A DNA stretch of 64,000 nt from Acidimicrobiia bacterium (GTDB taxonomy: Bacteria; Actinomycetota; Acidimicrobiia; Spongiisociales; UBA11373): the NCBI GenBank assembly GCA_030584185.1, contig CP129495.1:1205628-1269627 (forward strand), given 5' to 3'. Within the stretch, counting starts at the first letter, position 1. Every line of letters begins with the position of its first letter. A model generated the notes under the pieces. The model ran no database searches and was not told the DNA's origin. It saw nothing but the letters and a program-made list of their open reading frames with translations. Position numbers and translations under genes: made by a program. Of the stretch, positions 34,365 to 45,688 are shown piece after piece.

Positions 34365-35303
34365 TCAGACGAACACCGGAACGACGGCGAAGTACCCGAC
34401 GATCAGGGCCACCGCCTCGACCCTGCTCACCCGCCGACCGGTGTGGAGGAACCACCACACGATCACGGAGCACACGGTGGCGGCGATCACTGCGGTCACC
34501 CGTACCGAGACGTCATCGACGAGTGCCGGTTCCACCGTCATTGCCAGGCCTCCCACGAACAGGGCGTTGAACAGGTTGCTGCCGAGAAGGTTTCCCAGGA
34601 CGAGGTCGGTCTCATGGCGACGGGCCGACTGCACCACGGTCACCAACTCCGGGAGCGAAGTCCCGACCGCCACCATGGTCAAACCGACGAACCCCTCGGA
34701 GAGCCCCGCCCGTCCCGCCAGGTCCAATGCCCCCCAGAGCAGGGCCTGGGCACCGGCAAGGGTGCCCACCAGGCCCAGGCCGGTGCGCAGCACCTCGACA
34801 CGGGTCGTTCGCACGGCCGGCGTGACCAGGTCGTCGAGCTCGAGACCGACGGGGTCGCGCCCACTCATGGCCGACTTCAGGAGGACAACCACCACGATCA
34901 CCATCGCCGCGACGAGAAGTGCTCCCAAGAGCCTGTTCGGCACCTGCATCGCCAGGCCGAGGCCACCCGTCGCCACCAGCGCCAGGGGGGCCTCGCGCCG
35001 CACAACCCCGGAGGTCACAGTGAGCGGTGTGATCAGTGCACCGATACCTAGGAGGAGGGAGAGGTTGGCCAGGTTCGAACCGAGCACGTTGCCCGCTGCC
35101 ACCTCGACCCTGCCCTGGCCGGCCGCCAGCAGCGAGACCAGCAGTTCGGGTGCACTCGTACCGAACCCGACCACTACCACGCCGACCACCACCGCCGGCA
35201 CACGGAGCAGCCGAGCGAGTGCGGCGGCACCGATCACGAACTGATCGGCGGCGTAGGCGAGCAGCAGGACTCCGAACGCTACGGCGGCGATGGCGAGCAG
35301 CAT
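34365..35303 (-). CDS. Calcium/sodium antiporter family protein (CaCA, YrbG-like)
   Basis: 312 residues, about ten hydrophobic segments, with the two inverted alpha repeats of the family: GFGTSAPELLVS with GNVLGSNLANLSLLLG in the first half, and VGTSLPELVT with GNLLGSNLFNAL in the second. It exchanges Na+ or H+ against Ca2+ across the membrane. ATG 35303 is 7 nt from TACTCT on the minus strand. It is divergent from dnaK with about 240 bp between the starts. Confidence 0.9.
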   Translation of the reverse strand: MLLAIAAVAFGVLLLAYAADQFVIGAAALARLLRVPAVVVGVVVVGFGTSAPELLVSLLAAGQGRVEVAAGNVLGSNLANLSLLLGIGALITPLTVTSGVVRREAPLALVATGGLGLAMQVPNRLLGALLVAAMVIVVVVLLKSAMSGRDPVGLELDDLVTPAVRTTRVEVLRTGLGLVGTLAGAQALLWGALDLAGRAGLSEGFVGLTMVAVGTSLPELVTVVQSARRHETDLVLGNLLGSNLFNALFVGGLAMTVEPALVDDVSVRVTAVIAATVCSVIVWWFLHTGRRVSRVEAVALIVGYFAVVPVFV

Positions 35304-35310
35304 CGTGTGC

Positions 35311-35316
35311 AGAGTA
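35311..35316 (-). promoter_or_regulatory. -10 box TACTCT for the antiporter
   Basis: TACTCT on the minus strand is 7 nt before the ATG at 35303. Confidence 0.45.
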
Positions 35317-35378
35317 GAGGTGGGTGATCCGGGAGCCAGGCCTGTCGGGCGGGGACCATCGGCTCCATGGGTCTGACG

Positions 35379-35428
35379 ACATGCCCTCCCCCGAAGGGGG
35401 AGGTGGCCCGAAGGACCGGAGGGGGCGC
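35379..35428. repeat. Single type A palindromic repeat
   Basis: Complete unit with cctcccccgaagggggagg and ggcccgaaggacc hairpins and a gagggggc tail, placed between two divergent promoters, so it cannot be acting as a terminator for either gene. Confidence 0.7.
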
Positions 35429-35454
35429 CTGGAATAGCGGTAGAGTGTCCGGGA

Positions 35455-35484
35455 ATTGATAACGAGTCACTCAGGTTCTACACT
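35455..35484 (+). promoter_or_regulatory. dnaK promoter with HAIR-like HspR operator
   Basis: TTGATA (35456-35461) and TACACT (35479-35484) are separated by 17 bp, a good housekeeping promoter. Overlapping it, ATTGATA-N7-ACTCAGG (35455-35475) resembles the HspR box CTTGAGT-N7-ACTCAAG, with 6 of 7 matches in the right arm and a TTGA core in the left. HspR is encoded at the end of the same operon, so this fits autorepression released by heat. Confidence 0.65.
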
Positions 35485-35546
35485 ACGCAGACACTAAGAA
35501 CATACCCGGAAGGCGTCGCCGCGCCCATCGGATCAAGAGGAGCATC

Positions 35547-37376
35547 ATGTCGCGAGCAGTCGGAATCGATCTCGGCACCACAAACTCCGTGGTCGCCGTC
35601 TACGAGGGCGGCGAGCCCACAATCGTCGCCAACGCCGAAGGGGCGCGCACCACGCCATCCGTCGTCGCCTTCTCCAAGGGCGGAGAGGTGCTGGTCGGCG
35701 AAGTGGCCAAGCGCCAGGCGATCACCAACCCGGACCGCACGGTCCGCTCGGTGAAGCGCCACATGGGCACCGACTGGTCCATCGAGATCGACGCCAAGTC
35801 GTACAGCCCTCAGGAGATCAGTGCCCGCATCCTGATGAAGCTGAAGCGGGACGCCGAGGCCTATCTGGGATCGCCGGTCACGCAGGCCGTGATCACAGTT
35901 CCCGCCTACTTCGGCGACGCCCAGCGCCAGGCCACCAAGGAGGCCGGACAGATCGCCGGGCTCGAGGTCCTGCGGATCATCAACGAGCCAACCGCCGCCT
36001 CCCTGGCCTACGGGCTCGACAAGGAGGGGCAGGATCAGACGATCCTGGTCTACGACCTCGGTGGGGGCACCTTCGACGTCTCGGTGCTCGAGATCGGCGA
36101 GGGCGTCTTCGAGGTGAAGGCGACCGCAGGAAACACCAGCCTGGGCGGCGACGACTGGGACCAGCGGGTCATCGACTGGATCGCCAAGCAGTTCAAGGAC
36201 GAGCACGGCGTCGATCTGTCCAAGGACAAGATGGCCCTGCAGCGCCTCAAGGAGGCGGCGGAGAAGGCGAAGATCGAGCTGTCCCAGGTCGCCTCCACCG
36301 ACATCAACCTGCCGTTCGTCACCGCAACTCCTGACGCCGAGGGGAACATGCAGCCGCTGCACCTCCAGGCGACGCTGACCCGCTCCGAGTTCGACCGGAT
36401 CACCAAGGACCTCGTCGAGTCCACCCGCAAGCCGGTGGAGCAGGCGATCAAAGACGCCGGGATCAAGGTGTCGGACATCGACCATGTCATCCTCGTCGGC
36501 GGCTCGACCCGCATGCCTGCGGTGCAGGACCTCGTCAAGTCGCTGACCGGCAAGGAGCCGCACAAGGGCGTCAACCCAGACGAGGTGGTCGCCGCCGGCG
36601 CCGCCCTGCAGGCGGGAGTGCTCAAGGGCGACGTCAAGGACATCCTCCTGCTCGATGTCACCCCGCTCACCCTCGGCATCGAGACCATGGGCGGCGTGTT
36701 CACCAAGATGATCGAGCGCAACACCACCATCCCGACGCGCCGTTCCGAGATCTTCACCACCGCGGCGGACAATCAGCCCGAGGTGGAGGTCCACGTGCTC
36801 CAGGGCGAGTCCGAGATGGCGGATCGCAACGCCAGCCTGGGCCGGTTCAACCTGACGGGCATCGCTCCGGCGCGACGCGGGGTGCCTCAGATCGAGGTGA
36901 CCTTCGACATCGACGCCAACGGCATCGTGGCCGTGTCGGCCAAGGACCTGGGCACCGGCAAGACCCAGCAGATCACGATCACCGGGGGCACCGCACTGCC
37001 CAAGGACAAGATAGAGGAGATGGTCCGGGAGGCCGAGGCACACGCCAACGAGGATCACGCCCGACGCCTGCTGGCGGACGCCCGCAACCGGGCCGACCAC
37101 GCCGGCTACCAGGTCGGGGCCCAGCTCGAGGAGCACGGAGACAAGCTCTCCGCCGAAGAGCGCGCCGCCGTGGACGACAAGGTGGCGGCCCTCAAGAAGC
37201 TGCTCGAGGATCCGGCTGTCGAGGCCAGCGATCTGGACTCGGCCACCGACGACCTGCTCGGCGCAGCCCAGGTCCTGGGGCAGAAGATCTACGAGGCGAC
37301 TCAGGCCGAGGTGCCGGCCGGTGACGACGACGACGTCGTCGAGGCCGAGATCGTCGAGGAGGGCGAGGGCTCGTGA
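35547..37376 (+). CDS. dnaK: Chaperone DnaK (Hsp70)
   Basis: 609 residues. ATPase domain with GIDLGTTNS at the start, [33 protein letters not shown] and [11 protein letters not shown]. The substrate-binding domain starts with [13 protein letters not shown], and the C-terminal tail is acidic ([17 protein letters not shown]). ATP-driven folding of proteins together with DnaJ and GrpE, which are encoded next with 4-bp overlaps. ATG 35547 follows aagaggagcatc. The promoter carries an HspR-type operator. First gene of dnaK-grpE-dnaJ-hspR-nnrE. Confidence 0.98.
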   Translation: MSRAVGIDLGTTNSVVAVYEGGEPTIVANAEGARTTPSVVAFSKGGEVLVGEVAKRQAITNPDRTVRSVKRHMGTDWSIEIDAKSYSPQEISARILMKLKRDAEAYLGSPVTQAVITVPAYFGDAQRQATKEAGQIAGLEVLRIINEPTAASLAYGLDKEGQDQTILVYDLGGGTFDVSVLEIGEGVFEVKATAGNTSLGGDDWDQRVIDWIAKQFKDEHGVDLSKDKMALQRLKEAAEKAKIELSQVASTDINLPFVTATPDAEGNMQPLHLQATLTRSEFDRITKDLVESTRKPVEQAIKDAGIKVSDIDHVILVGGSTRMPAVQDLVKSLTGKEPHKGVNPDEVVAAGAALQAGVLKGDVKDILLLDVTPLTLGIETMGGVFTKMIERNTTIPTRRSEIFTTAADNQPEVEVHVLQGESEMADRNASLGRFNLTGIAPARRGVPQIEVTFDIDANGIVAVSAKDLGTGKTQQITITGGTALPKDKIEEMVREAEAHANEDHARRLLADARNRADHAGYQVGAQLEEHGDKLSAEERAAVDDKVAALKKLLEDPAVEASDLDSATDDLLGAAQVLGQKIYEATQAEVPAGDDDDVVEAEIVEEGEGS

Positions 37377-37921
37377 GCACGGCCGACGAGACCGCCGACG
37401 AGGTGGTGGTCGGCGAAGTCGTCGACCTCCCCGAGATCGACCTCGGCGGTTCATCCGATGAGAACGGAGCGCCCCCCGAGGCGGCGGCTCTTCTCGACGA
37501 CCTGCGGCGGGTGGCAGCCGACTTCGAGAACTTTCGCAAGCGGACCGCACGGGAGCGAGAGGATCTGATCGCCAGGGCCTCACAGCGGCTGGTGGAGAGG
37601 CTGCTCCCGGTGCTCGACTCGTTCGACTCCGCCTTGAGCGTCGAGGTGGACACCCCGGCCGCCGAAAAGTTGCAGGCCGGTATCCGCTCCACCCATCAGC
37701 AGCTGCTCGACGTCCTCAGGGCCGAAGGCCTGGAGGTCGTGGGCGCGACCGGGAAGCCGTTCGATCCCGAGGTCCACGAGGCGGTGGCCGGCGGCGGAAC
37801 CGGCCATCTGGTGGTCGGCGAAGAGCTCCGCCGCGGCTATCTGATGCGGGGGCGGGTCATCCGGCCGGCACTGGTGGCGGTTACCGCCTCCGACCCGTCA
37901 GAGGAACCGGAGACGATGTGA
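37373..37921 (+). CDS. grpE: Nucleotide exchange factor GrpE
   Basis: 182 residues. A long N-terminal helix ([22 protein letters not shown]) is the dimerisation coiled coil; the C-terminal beta part holds [11 protein letters not shown] and [17 protein letters not shown]. It releases ADP from DnaK. The GTG start at 37373 overlaps the dnaK stop (GTGA), so translation is coupled. Length is normal and the acidic N-terminal extension is typical. Confidence 0.96.
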   Translation: MSTADETADEVVVGEVVDLPEIDLGGSSDENGAPPEAAALLDDLRRVAADFENFRKRTAREREDLIARASQRLVERLLPVLDSFDSALSVEVDTPAAEKLQAGIRSTHQQLLDVLRAEGLEVVGATGKPFDPEVHEAVAGGGTGHLVVGEELRRGYLMRGRVIRPALVAVTASDPSEEPETM

Positions 37922-38841
37922 CCCCAAGGCGCGAGTGGCTGGAGCGCGACTACTACGAGGTGCTCGGCGTGAGTCGCGACGCGCCCGCCAAGGAGATCAA
38001 GAAGGCATACCGGGCCTTGGCGCAGAAGTACCACCCGGACAACAACCCCGGGGATGCCGGGGCCGAGGCCCGATTCAAGGAGGTGGGCGAGGCGTATCAG
38101 GTCCTCTCCGACCCCAAGGATCGCGCCGAGTACGACAGGGTGCGCGAGGCCTTCAGTCGAGGCGCCTACGCCGGAGGCCCCGGAGGACAGACCCAGTACG
38201 TCCACGTAGAGGACCTGGGCGACCTGGGAGACCTCCTGGGCAGAGCCGGATTCGGCGGGTTCGGCGACATCTTCGGCGGTGGGCGAACCCGCCGGCCACA
38301 GCCCGGCGCCGATCTGGAGTCGGAGATTCGGCTCTCATTTCACGAGGCCATCGAAGGCGTCACCCGCAAGGTCGCGGTCGACCGGGGTGGCCGGCGAAGC
38401 GAGGTGACGGTGAAGATCCCGTCTGCCGTCGACGACGGTGCCCGGATCAGGGTCCGGGGCAGGGGGGAGCCCGGGCGCAGCGGCGGGCCGGCCGGTGACC
38501 TTTATGTCCGGGTTCGGGTCGCCGACCACCCGGTGTTCACCCGCCTCGGACGCAACCTCAAGGTGAAGGCACCCATCTCCTACCCCGACGCCGTCCTGGG
38601 GACCACCATCACCGTGCCCAACCTGACCGGCACCGTGACCCTCAAGGTCCCGCCGGGGACCCAGCACGGCACCGTGCTGCGCGCCAAGGGCAAGGGCATC
38701 GAGACGCCACGCGGCACCGGCGACCTCCTGGTCGCCGTGGAGGTACAGATTCCCCAGCAGGTCGATCCCGACCAGCGCGAGCTGCTCGAGCGCCTGCGAG
38801 CCCTGGAGACAGAAGCCAGCCCGACCCACCTGGGGGTGTGA
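37918..38841 (+). CDS. dnaJ: DnaJ-family co-chaperone without zinc finger (class B / CbpA type)
   Basis: 307 residues. J domain at residues 10-75 with the HPD triad (KYHPDNN), then a short Gly/Phe-rich stretch ([12 protein letters not shown]), then directly the two C-terminal beta domains ([25 protein letters not shown]). No CxxCxGxG zinc motif is present, so it is a class B protein although it sits in the dnaK operon. It delivers substrates to DnaK and stimulates its ATPase. GTG start overlapping the grpE stop. Confidence 0.93.
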   Translation: MTPRREWLERDYYEVLGVSRDAPAKEIKKAYRALAQKYHPDNNPGDAGAEARFKEVGEAYQVLSDPKDRAEYDRVREAFSRGAYAGGPGGQTQYVHVEDLGDLGDLLGRAGFGGFGDIFGGGRTRRPQPGADLESEIRLSFHEAIEGVTRKVAVDRGGRRSEVTVKIPSAVDDGARIRVRGRGEPGRSGGPAGDLYVRVRVADHPVFTRLGRNLKVKAPISYPDAVLGTTITVPNLTGTVTLKVPPGTQHGTVLRAKGKGIETPRGTGDLLVAVEVQIPQQVDPDQRELLERLRALETEASPTHLGV

Positions 38842-39233
38842 CCATGGTCAGCGATTCCCAAGAAGCCGTGTACATCATCTCGGTGGCCGCCGAGCTGGGC
38901 GGGGTTCATCCCCAGACACTGCGCATCTACGAGCGGCGTGGACTGCTCAACCCGTACCGCACCCCGGGTGGAACCCGGCGCTACTCCGACCGCGACCTGG
39001 AGCAGCTCGGCCTCATCCAGGAGCTCACCGCCGAAGGGGTCAACCTGGAGGGGGTCAAGCGGATCATCGAACTGCGCGATGAGATCGAGCGCCTGCAGCA
39101 TCAGGTGAGCCGCCTGCGGCGTCTTCTCGGCGAGGCCGAGCAGCGGAATGCCGCAGGCGAGAGACCGCCGTCGGTCATGGGAGGCAGGCGAAATCTGCCC
39201 GACCTGCCCCGCGGCGACCTGCTCGACCGATGA
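38838..39233 (+). CDS. hspR: Heat-shock repressor HspR (MerR family)
   Basis: 131 residues. MerR-type winged helix: [40 protein letters not shown], then a C-terminal coiled coil ([20 protein letters not shown]). It is the expected repressor of dnaK and clpB in actinobacteria, binding HAIR elements and using DnaK as co-repressor; a HAIR-like site is seen at the dnaK promoter. GTG 38838 overlaps the dnaJ stop by 4 bp like the other junctions; ATG 38844 is the alternative start. Confidence 0.93.
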   Translation: MTMVSDSQEAVYIISVAAELGGVHPQTLRIYERRGLLNPYRTPGGTRRYSDRDLEQLGLIQELTAEGVNLEGVKRIIELRDEIERLQHQVSRLRRLLGEAEQRNAAGERPPSVMGGRRNLPDLPRGDLLDR

Positions 39234-39925
39234 CCATCCCCCTGGTGGGCGGGGTCCCCGCGATCTCCGCCCACCAGATGCGCCGGGTCGACGAGATCAT
39301 GATCGACCAGCTCGGCATCGACCTGCCGCGGATGATGGAGAACGCGGGCCTGCAACTCGCCGCCCTCGCCCGGCGCAGATACCGGTTCGACACGGTGGCG
39401 ATCCTGGCCGGCAGCGGCGGCAACGGTGGCGGCGGCCTGGTCGCCGCCCGCCATCTGGCGAACCGCGGCGTGACGGTGACGGTGACCACCGGCCGTCCGC
39501 CCGGCGTGATGACCGAGGTGCCTCGCCGTCAGTACGACATCCTCGAAAGGATGGGGGTGCGCATCACCGACGAGCCGGAGGCCGCCGACCTGGTGATAGA
39601 CGCCCTGATCGGCTACTCGTTGACAGGTGACCCGCGGGGGCGGGCCGCCGACCTGATCGCCTGGGCCAACGGCCAGCCCGCCCCGGTCCTGGCGCTCGAC
39701 GTGCCCTCCGGTCTCGACGCCACCACCGGTCGGGTGGGCGACCCATGCGTCGTCGCCGATGCCACGCTCACCCTGGCCCTACCCAAGACCGGCCTCGAGG
39801 CGGCACCGCACATCGTCGGGGCGCTGTATCTGGCCGACATCTCGGTCCATCGCTCGGTGTACCGCGAGATGGGAGTCGACCTCGTGGACCCGTTCTCCGC
39901 CGGGCCGATCGTGCGCCTCCGCTGA
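39230..39925 (+). CDS. nnrE: NAD(P)H-hydrate epimerase-like protein (YjeF N-terminal domain)
   Basis: 231 residues covering only the YjeF N-terminal domain, which repairs hydrated NAD(P)H by epimerisation. Family features are MMENAGLQLA, a nucleotide-binding glycine loop, DLVIDALIGYSLTG and LALDVPSGLDATTG. The usual loop GNNGGDG reads GGNGGGG here, losing one Asn and the Asp, so activity may be altered. The dehydratase (C-terminal) domain is absent. ATG 39230 overlaps the hspR stop (ATGA), and a strong terminator follows. Its place as last gene of the chaperone operon implies heat induction. Confidence 0.85.
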   Translation: MTIPLVGGVPAISAHQMRRVDEIMIDQLGIDLPRMMENAGLQLAALARRRYRFDTVAILAGSGGNGGGGLVAARHLANRGVTVTVTTGRPPGVMTEVPRRQYDILERMGVRITDEPEAADLVIDALIGYSLTGDPRGRAADLIAWANGQPAPVLALDVPSGLDATTGRVGDPCVVADATLTLALPKTGLEAAPHIVGALYLADISVHRSVYREMGVDLVDPFSAGPIVRLR

Positions 39926-39949
39926 CCGCTGCCGAGCTGCGGACGCGAA

Positions 39950-39976
39950 GGGGCCCCGGCCGGTGGCCGGGGCCCC
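39950..39976 (+). terminator. Terminator of the dnaK operon
   Basis: Perfect 12-bp stem GGGGCCCCGGCC / GGCCGGGGCCCC with loop ggt, about 25 bp after the last stop, followed by a short caaacg and no T run. Confidence 0.7.
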
Positions 39977-40005
39977 CAAACGCCAGGGAGGATGGCGTCA
40001 CACGC

Positions 40006-40290
40006 TCAGGCCTGCACCTCGACGCCCCGCCAGAAGGCGATGCGTCCGGCGACCCTCATGGCTGCCGGGGAGGGATCCGGGTAGTACCAGGCGGCCGCAG
40101 GAAGCGTCTCGCCACCTACGACGACGTCGTGGTATCGGGCGGCTCCCTTCCAGTGGCAGACCGAAGACCGGTCGCTCGGAGCGAGCAGGTCCTGGTTCAC
40201 CGACGCTTCGGGGAAGTAGTGGTACCCGTCGACGACGACCGTGTCGTCGCTCTCGGCTATCGCCACACCCCTCCAGACCGCCTTGGCCAT
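40006..40290 (-). CDS. DUF427 domain protein
   Basis: 94 residues nearly all DUF427: MAKAVWRGVAIAESDDTVVV, DGYHYFPEASVN, SVCHWKGAARYHDV and AAWYYPDPSPAA...RIAFWRGVEV. The biochemical role of the family is not established to my knowledge. ATG 40290 follows aaggagcgttc; the open frame upstream is noncoding. A gap of 46 bp separates it from the mscL end upstream, so the two may share a transcript. Confidence 0.9.
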   Translation of the reverse strand: MAKAVWRGVAIAESDDTVVVDGYHYFPEASVNQDLLAPSDRSSVCHWKGAARYHDVVVGGETLPAAAWYYPDPSPAAMRVAGRIAFWRGVEVQA

Positions 40291-40336
40291 GAACGCTCCT
40301 TGCTTCCTTCCCCGGGGAACGCCCAATCGCGCGGAG

Positions 40337-40657
40337 TCATTCCCCTTCGCCGGCTGGGCGCCCGGTTCGGGCGATCAGGGCGTTCACCGGCCTCACCACG
40401 AGGAAGAACAGTGCCGCCGCCACCAACACGAAGTTGGTCACCTGGGTCAGGAACCTGCCGTAGTGGAACACGGCGTCGTTGATCTCGAAGGTGAGCCCGT
40501 CGAACGACGGCTCGCCCACGATGGCTGCAATCAGCGGCATCAGCATCCCCTCGACCAGGGCGTTGACCACGGCGGTGAAGGCCACGGCGAGCACCAGGCC
40601 CACCGCGATCTCGATCAGGTTTCCGCGCATCAGGAACTTCTTGAAATCGGTGAACAC
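40337..40657 (-). CDS. mscL: Large-conductance mechanosensitive channel MscL
   Basis: 106 residues. TM1 is in FKKFLMRGNLIEIAVGLVLA and continues AFTAVVNALVEGMLMPLIAAI with the pore-lining small residues. The periplasmic loop is short (PSFDGLTFEINDAVFHYG), and TM2 is FVLVAAALFFLVVRPVNAL. A safety valve under hypo-osmotic shock. GTG 40657 has gaggaaggga as Shine-Dalgarno sequence; the longer frame upstream is read against the AAA gene and rejected. Shorter than the E. coli protein mainly at the C-terminal helix. Confidence 0.93.
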   Translation of the reverse strand: MFTDFKKFLMRGNLIEIAVGLVLAVAFTAVVNALVEGMLMPLIAAIVGEPSFDGLTFEINDAVFHYGRFLTQVTNFVLVAAALFFLVVRPVNALIARTGRPAGEGE

Positions 40658-40717
40658 TCGCTTCCCTTCCTCGACGTGGGCGGATGCTACGGCTACACCC
40701 CGGGCGGCGACGGGCCG

Positions 40718-42196
40718 ATGAGAAGGCCGATGGACAACGCCGCCGACCTGCGAGTGCTCCTCGGCTCGGCCCACCCTCTGGTGTTTGCCGTGGTGCGAGA
40801 TGAGACCCGGTTCCTCGACCTGCTCCGACGCGAGGCGGGTTCGGTCGGGGCACCCGTCTGGGTGTGGACGGCGGCCTCGGGACTTGCCCGGGAGGGTCAC
40901 GGACCCCAGTACGGCACCCGCGATCCGGTAACGGCGCTCGCCCTTGTATGCGACCTCACCGAACCCGGGGTGTTCGTGTTCGCCGACGGTCACCACGCTC
41001 TCGCCGATCCGGTGGTGGTCCGGGCCGTCAAGGACGCATCGGCCCGGCTGCGGCCGCTGCAGACGATCGTGATCACCGGGCCGGAGCGCAGCATCCCCGT
41101 CGAGCTGGAGCCGATCGCCACCGCCTGGGAGCTGCAGCCACCCGACGTGGCGGCACTCAAGCAACTCGTCCGTCGCACCGTCAACCACCTCGCCAGGCGC
41201 GGGCACGCCATCCTCCTCGACGACGCCGGCCTGGATGCCCTTGCAGCCTCACTGCGCGGACTCGACCTGGCGGCGGCGGATAGAGCCCTGCAACGTGCCG
41301 TGCTCGTGGACGGACGGCTCGACTCCGACGACCTGTCGCGGGTCAACGCCGAGCGATTCTCCGGTCTCGGACTCGACGGCGTGCTGGAACTGATCGAGAG
41401 CGAGCATCGGAAGCTCGATGCGGTCGCCGGCCTGAACGGCCTCAAAACCTGGCTGGCGACACGCGGGGCCGCCGTCGGCTCGGCCCGCGCCAGGGATCTG
41501 GGGATCGACCCGCCGCGCGGGGTGCTGCTCACCGGGATCCCCGGCTGCGGCAAGTCGTTCGTCGCCAAGACCCTGGCCGCCACCTGGGGCGTTCCTCTGT
41601 TGCTGCTCGATCCGGCTCGTCTGTACCGCAAGTACGTGGGCGAGTCCGAGCAGCGGCTGGAGCGTGCCCTGGAGGCGGCGACGGCGATGGCGCCCAGCGT
41701 CCTGTGGATCGACGAGATCGAGAAGGGCTTCGCAGCCGGTGACGGCGACTCCGGCGTGTCGACGCGCATCCTGGGGACGTTCCTGCGGTGGCTGCAGGAC
41801 CGGCCCGACGGTGTGTTCGTGGCCGCCACCGCCAACGACGTGTCGGCCCTGCCCCCAGAGCTTCTGCGCAAGGGCCGCTTCGACGAGGTGTTCTTCGTCG
41901 ACCTGCCCGAACTCGACGCCCGCCTCGCCATCCTTCGCGGTGAACTCGAATCGCGGGGCCATGATCCGGGTCGCTTCGATCTGGACCTCCTCGCCGAGGC
42001 GATGGAGGGATTCTCCGGTGCGGAGATCCAGGCCGTCGTGATCGGGGCCCTCTATCGGGCCTTCGCAGCCGACGCCCTCCCGTCCGACGACGACCTGCTC
42101 GCCGAGGTCAAGTCGACGGTGCCCCTCTCCCGCAGCCGCGCCGAGGAGGTGTCGGCGCTGCGCGCCTGGGCCCGCGGGCGAGCGGTCCCCGCCTGA
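40718..42196 (+). CDS. AAA ATPase, Ycf46-like
   Basis: 492 residues. The N-terminal 240 form the non-AAA region typical of Ycf46 (VFVFADGHHALADPVVVRAV, then QTIVITGPERSIPVELEP). The AAA module has Walker A GIPGCGKSF at about 273, Walker B SVLWIDEIEKGF, sensor VAATANDVSALPPELLRKGR and the arginine-finger-type GRFDEVF. Ycf46 proteins are linked to bicarbonate or photosynthetic regulation in cyanobacteria, but in actinobacteria the role is unknown. ATG 40718 or 40730 is the start; the longer frame overlaps mscL. Divergent from mscL by 60 bp. Confidence 0.87.
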   Translation: MRRPMDNAADLRVLLGSAHPLVFAVVRDETRFLDLLRREAGSVGAPVWVWTAASGLAREGHGPQYGTRDPVTALALVCDLTEPGVFVFADGHHALADPVVVRAVKDASARLRPLQTIVITGPERSIPVELEPIATAWELQPPDVAALKQLVRRTVNHLARRGHAILLDDAGLDALAASLRGLDLAAADRALQRAVLVDGRLDSDDLSRVNAERFSGLGLDGVLELIESEHRKLDAVAGLNGLKTWLATRGAAVGSARARDLGIDPPRGVLLTGIPGCGKSFVAKTLAATWGVPLLLLDPARLYRKYVGESEQRLERALEAATAMAPSVLWIDEIEKGFAAGDGDSGVSTRILGTFLRWLQDRPDGVFVAATANDVSALPPELLRKGRFDEVFFVDLPELDARLAILRGELESRGHDPGRFDLDLLAEAMEGFSGAEIQAVVIGALYRAFAADALPSDDDLLAEVKSTVPLSRSRAEEVSALRAWARGRAVPA

Positions 42197-42208
42197 GCGC
42201 CGGTTCTC

Positions 42209-42934
42209 TCAGCCGACCTGGATCTCGAACAGCGGCAGACCCGAGCCTTCCAACTCGGCCTCGAAGATGCCGGGAACATCGGCGATGAACCGCAGGACCG
42301 CCGGGGTCCCCGGCTCCATCTCCAGCATGATGTCGTATCCGTGCAGGTGGATGGCGTCGGCCACGTCGGCCGTGATCGTCACCTCAACGAAGTCGCCCAC
42401 CGAGGCGCTCAGTCGCCCGTCGATGCCCGACACCGTCCCGCCGGCGACCGTGATCGCAGCCGTCACGTCCGGCATCGTCGCCTCGCCCGACACCTCGAAG
42501 ACGCTGCTGCCGCCGATCACCTCGCCCCCCGCCGTGTAGTCGGCGTGGGCGTTGTTGGCCAGCGTCACCCGGGCGGTGTGGGTGCCGGGCTGCAGGTCGG
42601 CGACCTGGACGATCGATTGGTACGCCATCGAGATCAGCCGATCGTCCACCCAGACGTGGGTGTGGCCCTGTCCCGGCACATGATCGATTCGATCGGGTGA
42701 GGAGAACTCGAAGTTGGTGATCTCGGCCCGCACCTCCCAGAGCCCGGGAGTGTCAGCCTCGGTCACCGTCACCTCGACGGTCGGGACCTGGCCGCCATCC
42801 CACTCGAACCCGGCGGACACGCCGTGATCGTGCTCGTGGTCATGGGCGGCGGTCGTGGTGGTGGTGGCCGCGGTGCCGCCGCACGAGGCGAGCAGCACGG
42901 CCAGCAGCGCCGGGACGGTGATTCTGTTCCACAT
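42209..42934 (-). CDS. Lipoprotein with His-rich linker and C-terminal cupredoxin-like domain
   Basis: 241 residues. Signal peptide with lipobox LLASC (Cys about 17), then a Thr-rich linker and HDHEHDHG, which could bind metal. A middle beta domain contains HTHVWVDDRLISM, and the C-terminal domain (FVEVTITADVADAIHLHGYD...IFEAELEGSGLPLFEIQVG) resembles a cupredoxin without a complete copper site. Anchored outside the membrane; perhaps metal handling. ATG 42934 is 8 nt from TAGCCT on the minus strand. Function unassigned. Confidence 0.7.
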   Translation of the reverse strand: MWNRITVPALLAVLLASCGGTAATTTTTAAHDHEHDHGVSAGFEWDGGQVPTVEVTVTEADTPGLWEVRAEITNFEFSSPDRIDHVPGQGHTHVWVDDRLISMAYQSIVQVADLQPGTHTARVTLANNAHADYTAGGEVIGGSSVFEVSGEATMPDVTAAITVAGGTVSGIDGRLSASVGDFVEVTITADVADAIHLHGYDIMLEMEPGTPAVLRFIADVPGIFEAELEGSGLPLFEIQVG

Positions 42935-42942
42935 GGGCGGGG

Positions 42943-42948
42943 AGGCTA
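42943..42948 (-). promoter_or_regulatory. -10 box TAGCCT for the lipoprotein gene
   Basis: TAGCCT on the minus strand, 8 nt before the ATG at 42934. Confidence 0.4.
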
Positions 42949-43020
42949 GGCCGGTTCGGGGGAGACGCATGTCATTGCACGAACCGAGCCGTGACCCGAC
43001 TGTCAGACATCTATTGCGCC

Positions 43021-43026
43021 TACACT
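43021..43026 (+). promoter_or_regulatory. Possible -10 box of clpB with HAIR half-site
   Basis: TACACT is directly continued by caac, so ACTCAA (half of an HspR box) overlaps it. The other half-site is not recognisable at the expected distance, so HspR control of clpB is only suggested. Confidence 0.3.
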
Positions 43027-43083
43027 CAACTTTTCTGGAATGACTAGGATGAAGTAGATGTTGTGGGGAAGGAAGGAGGAGCG

Positions 43084-45651
<2,568 letters not shown>

Positions 45652-45676
45652 TCGGTCGGCATGAGGGTTGTCGCCC

Positions 45677-45682
45677 TACCAT
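45677..45682 (+). promoter_or_regulatory. -10 box TACCAT for the AMIN-like gene
   Basis: TACCAT is 6 nt before the ATG at 45689. Confidence 0.5.
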
Positions 45683-45688
45683 CGGACC

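Noticed and set aside
42998-43030. Full HAIR element before clpB
   Set aside because: Only the ACTCAA half is present; the other arm has at most one matching base at the required distance.
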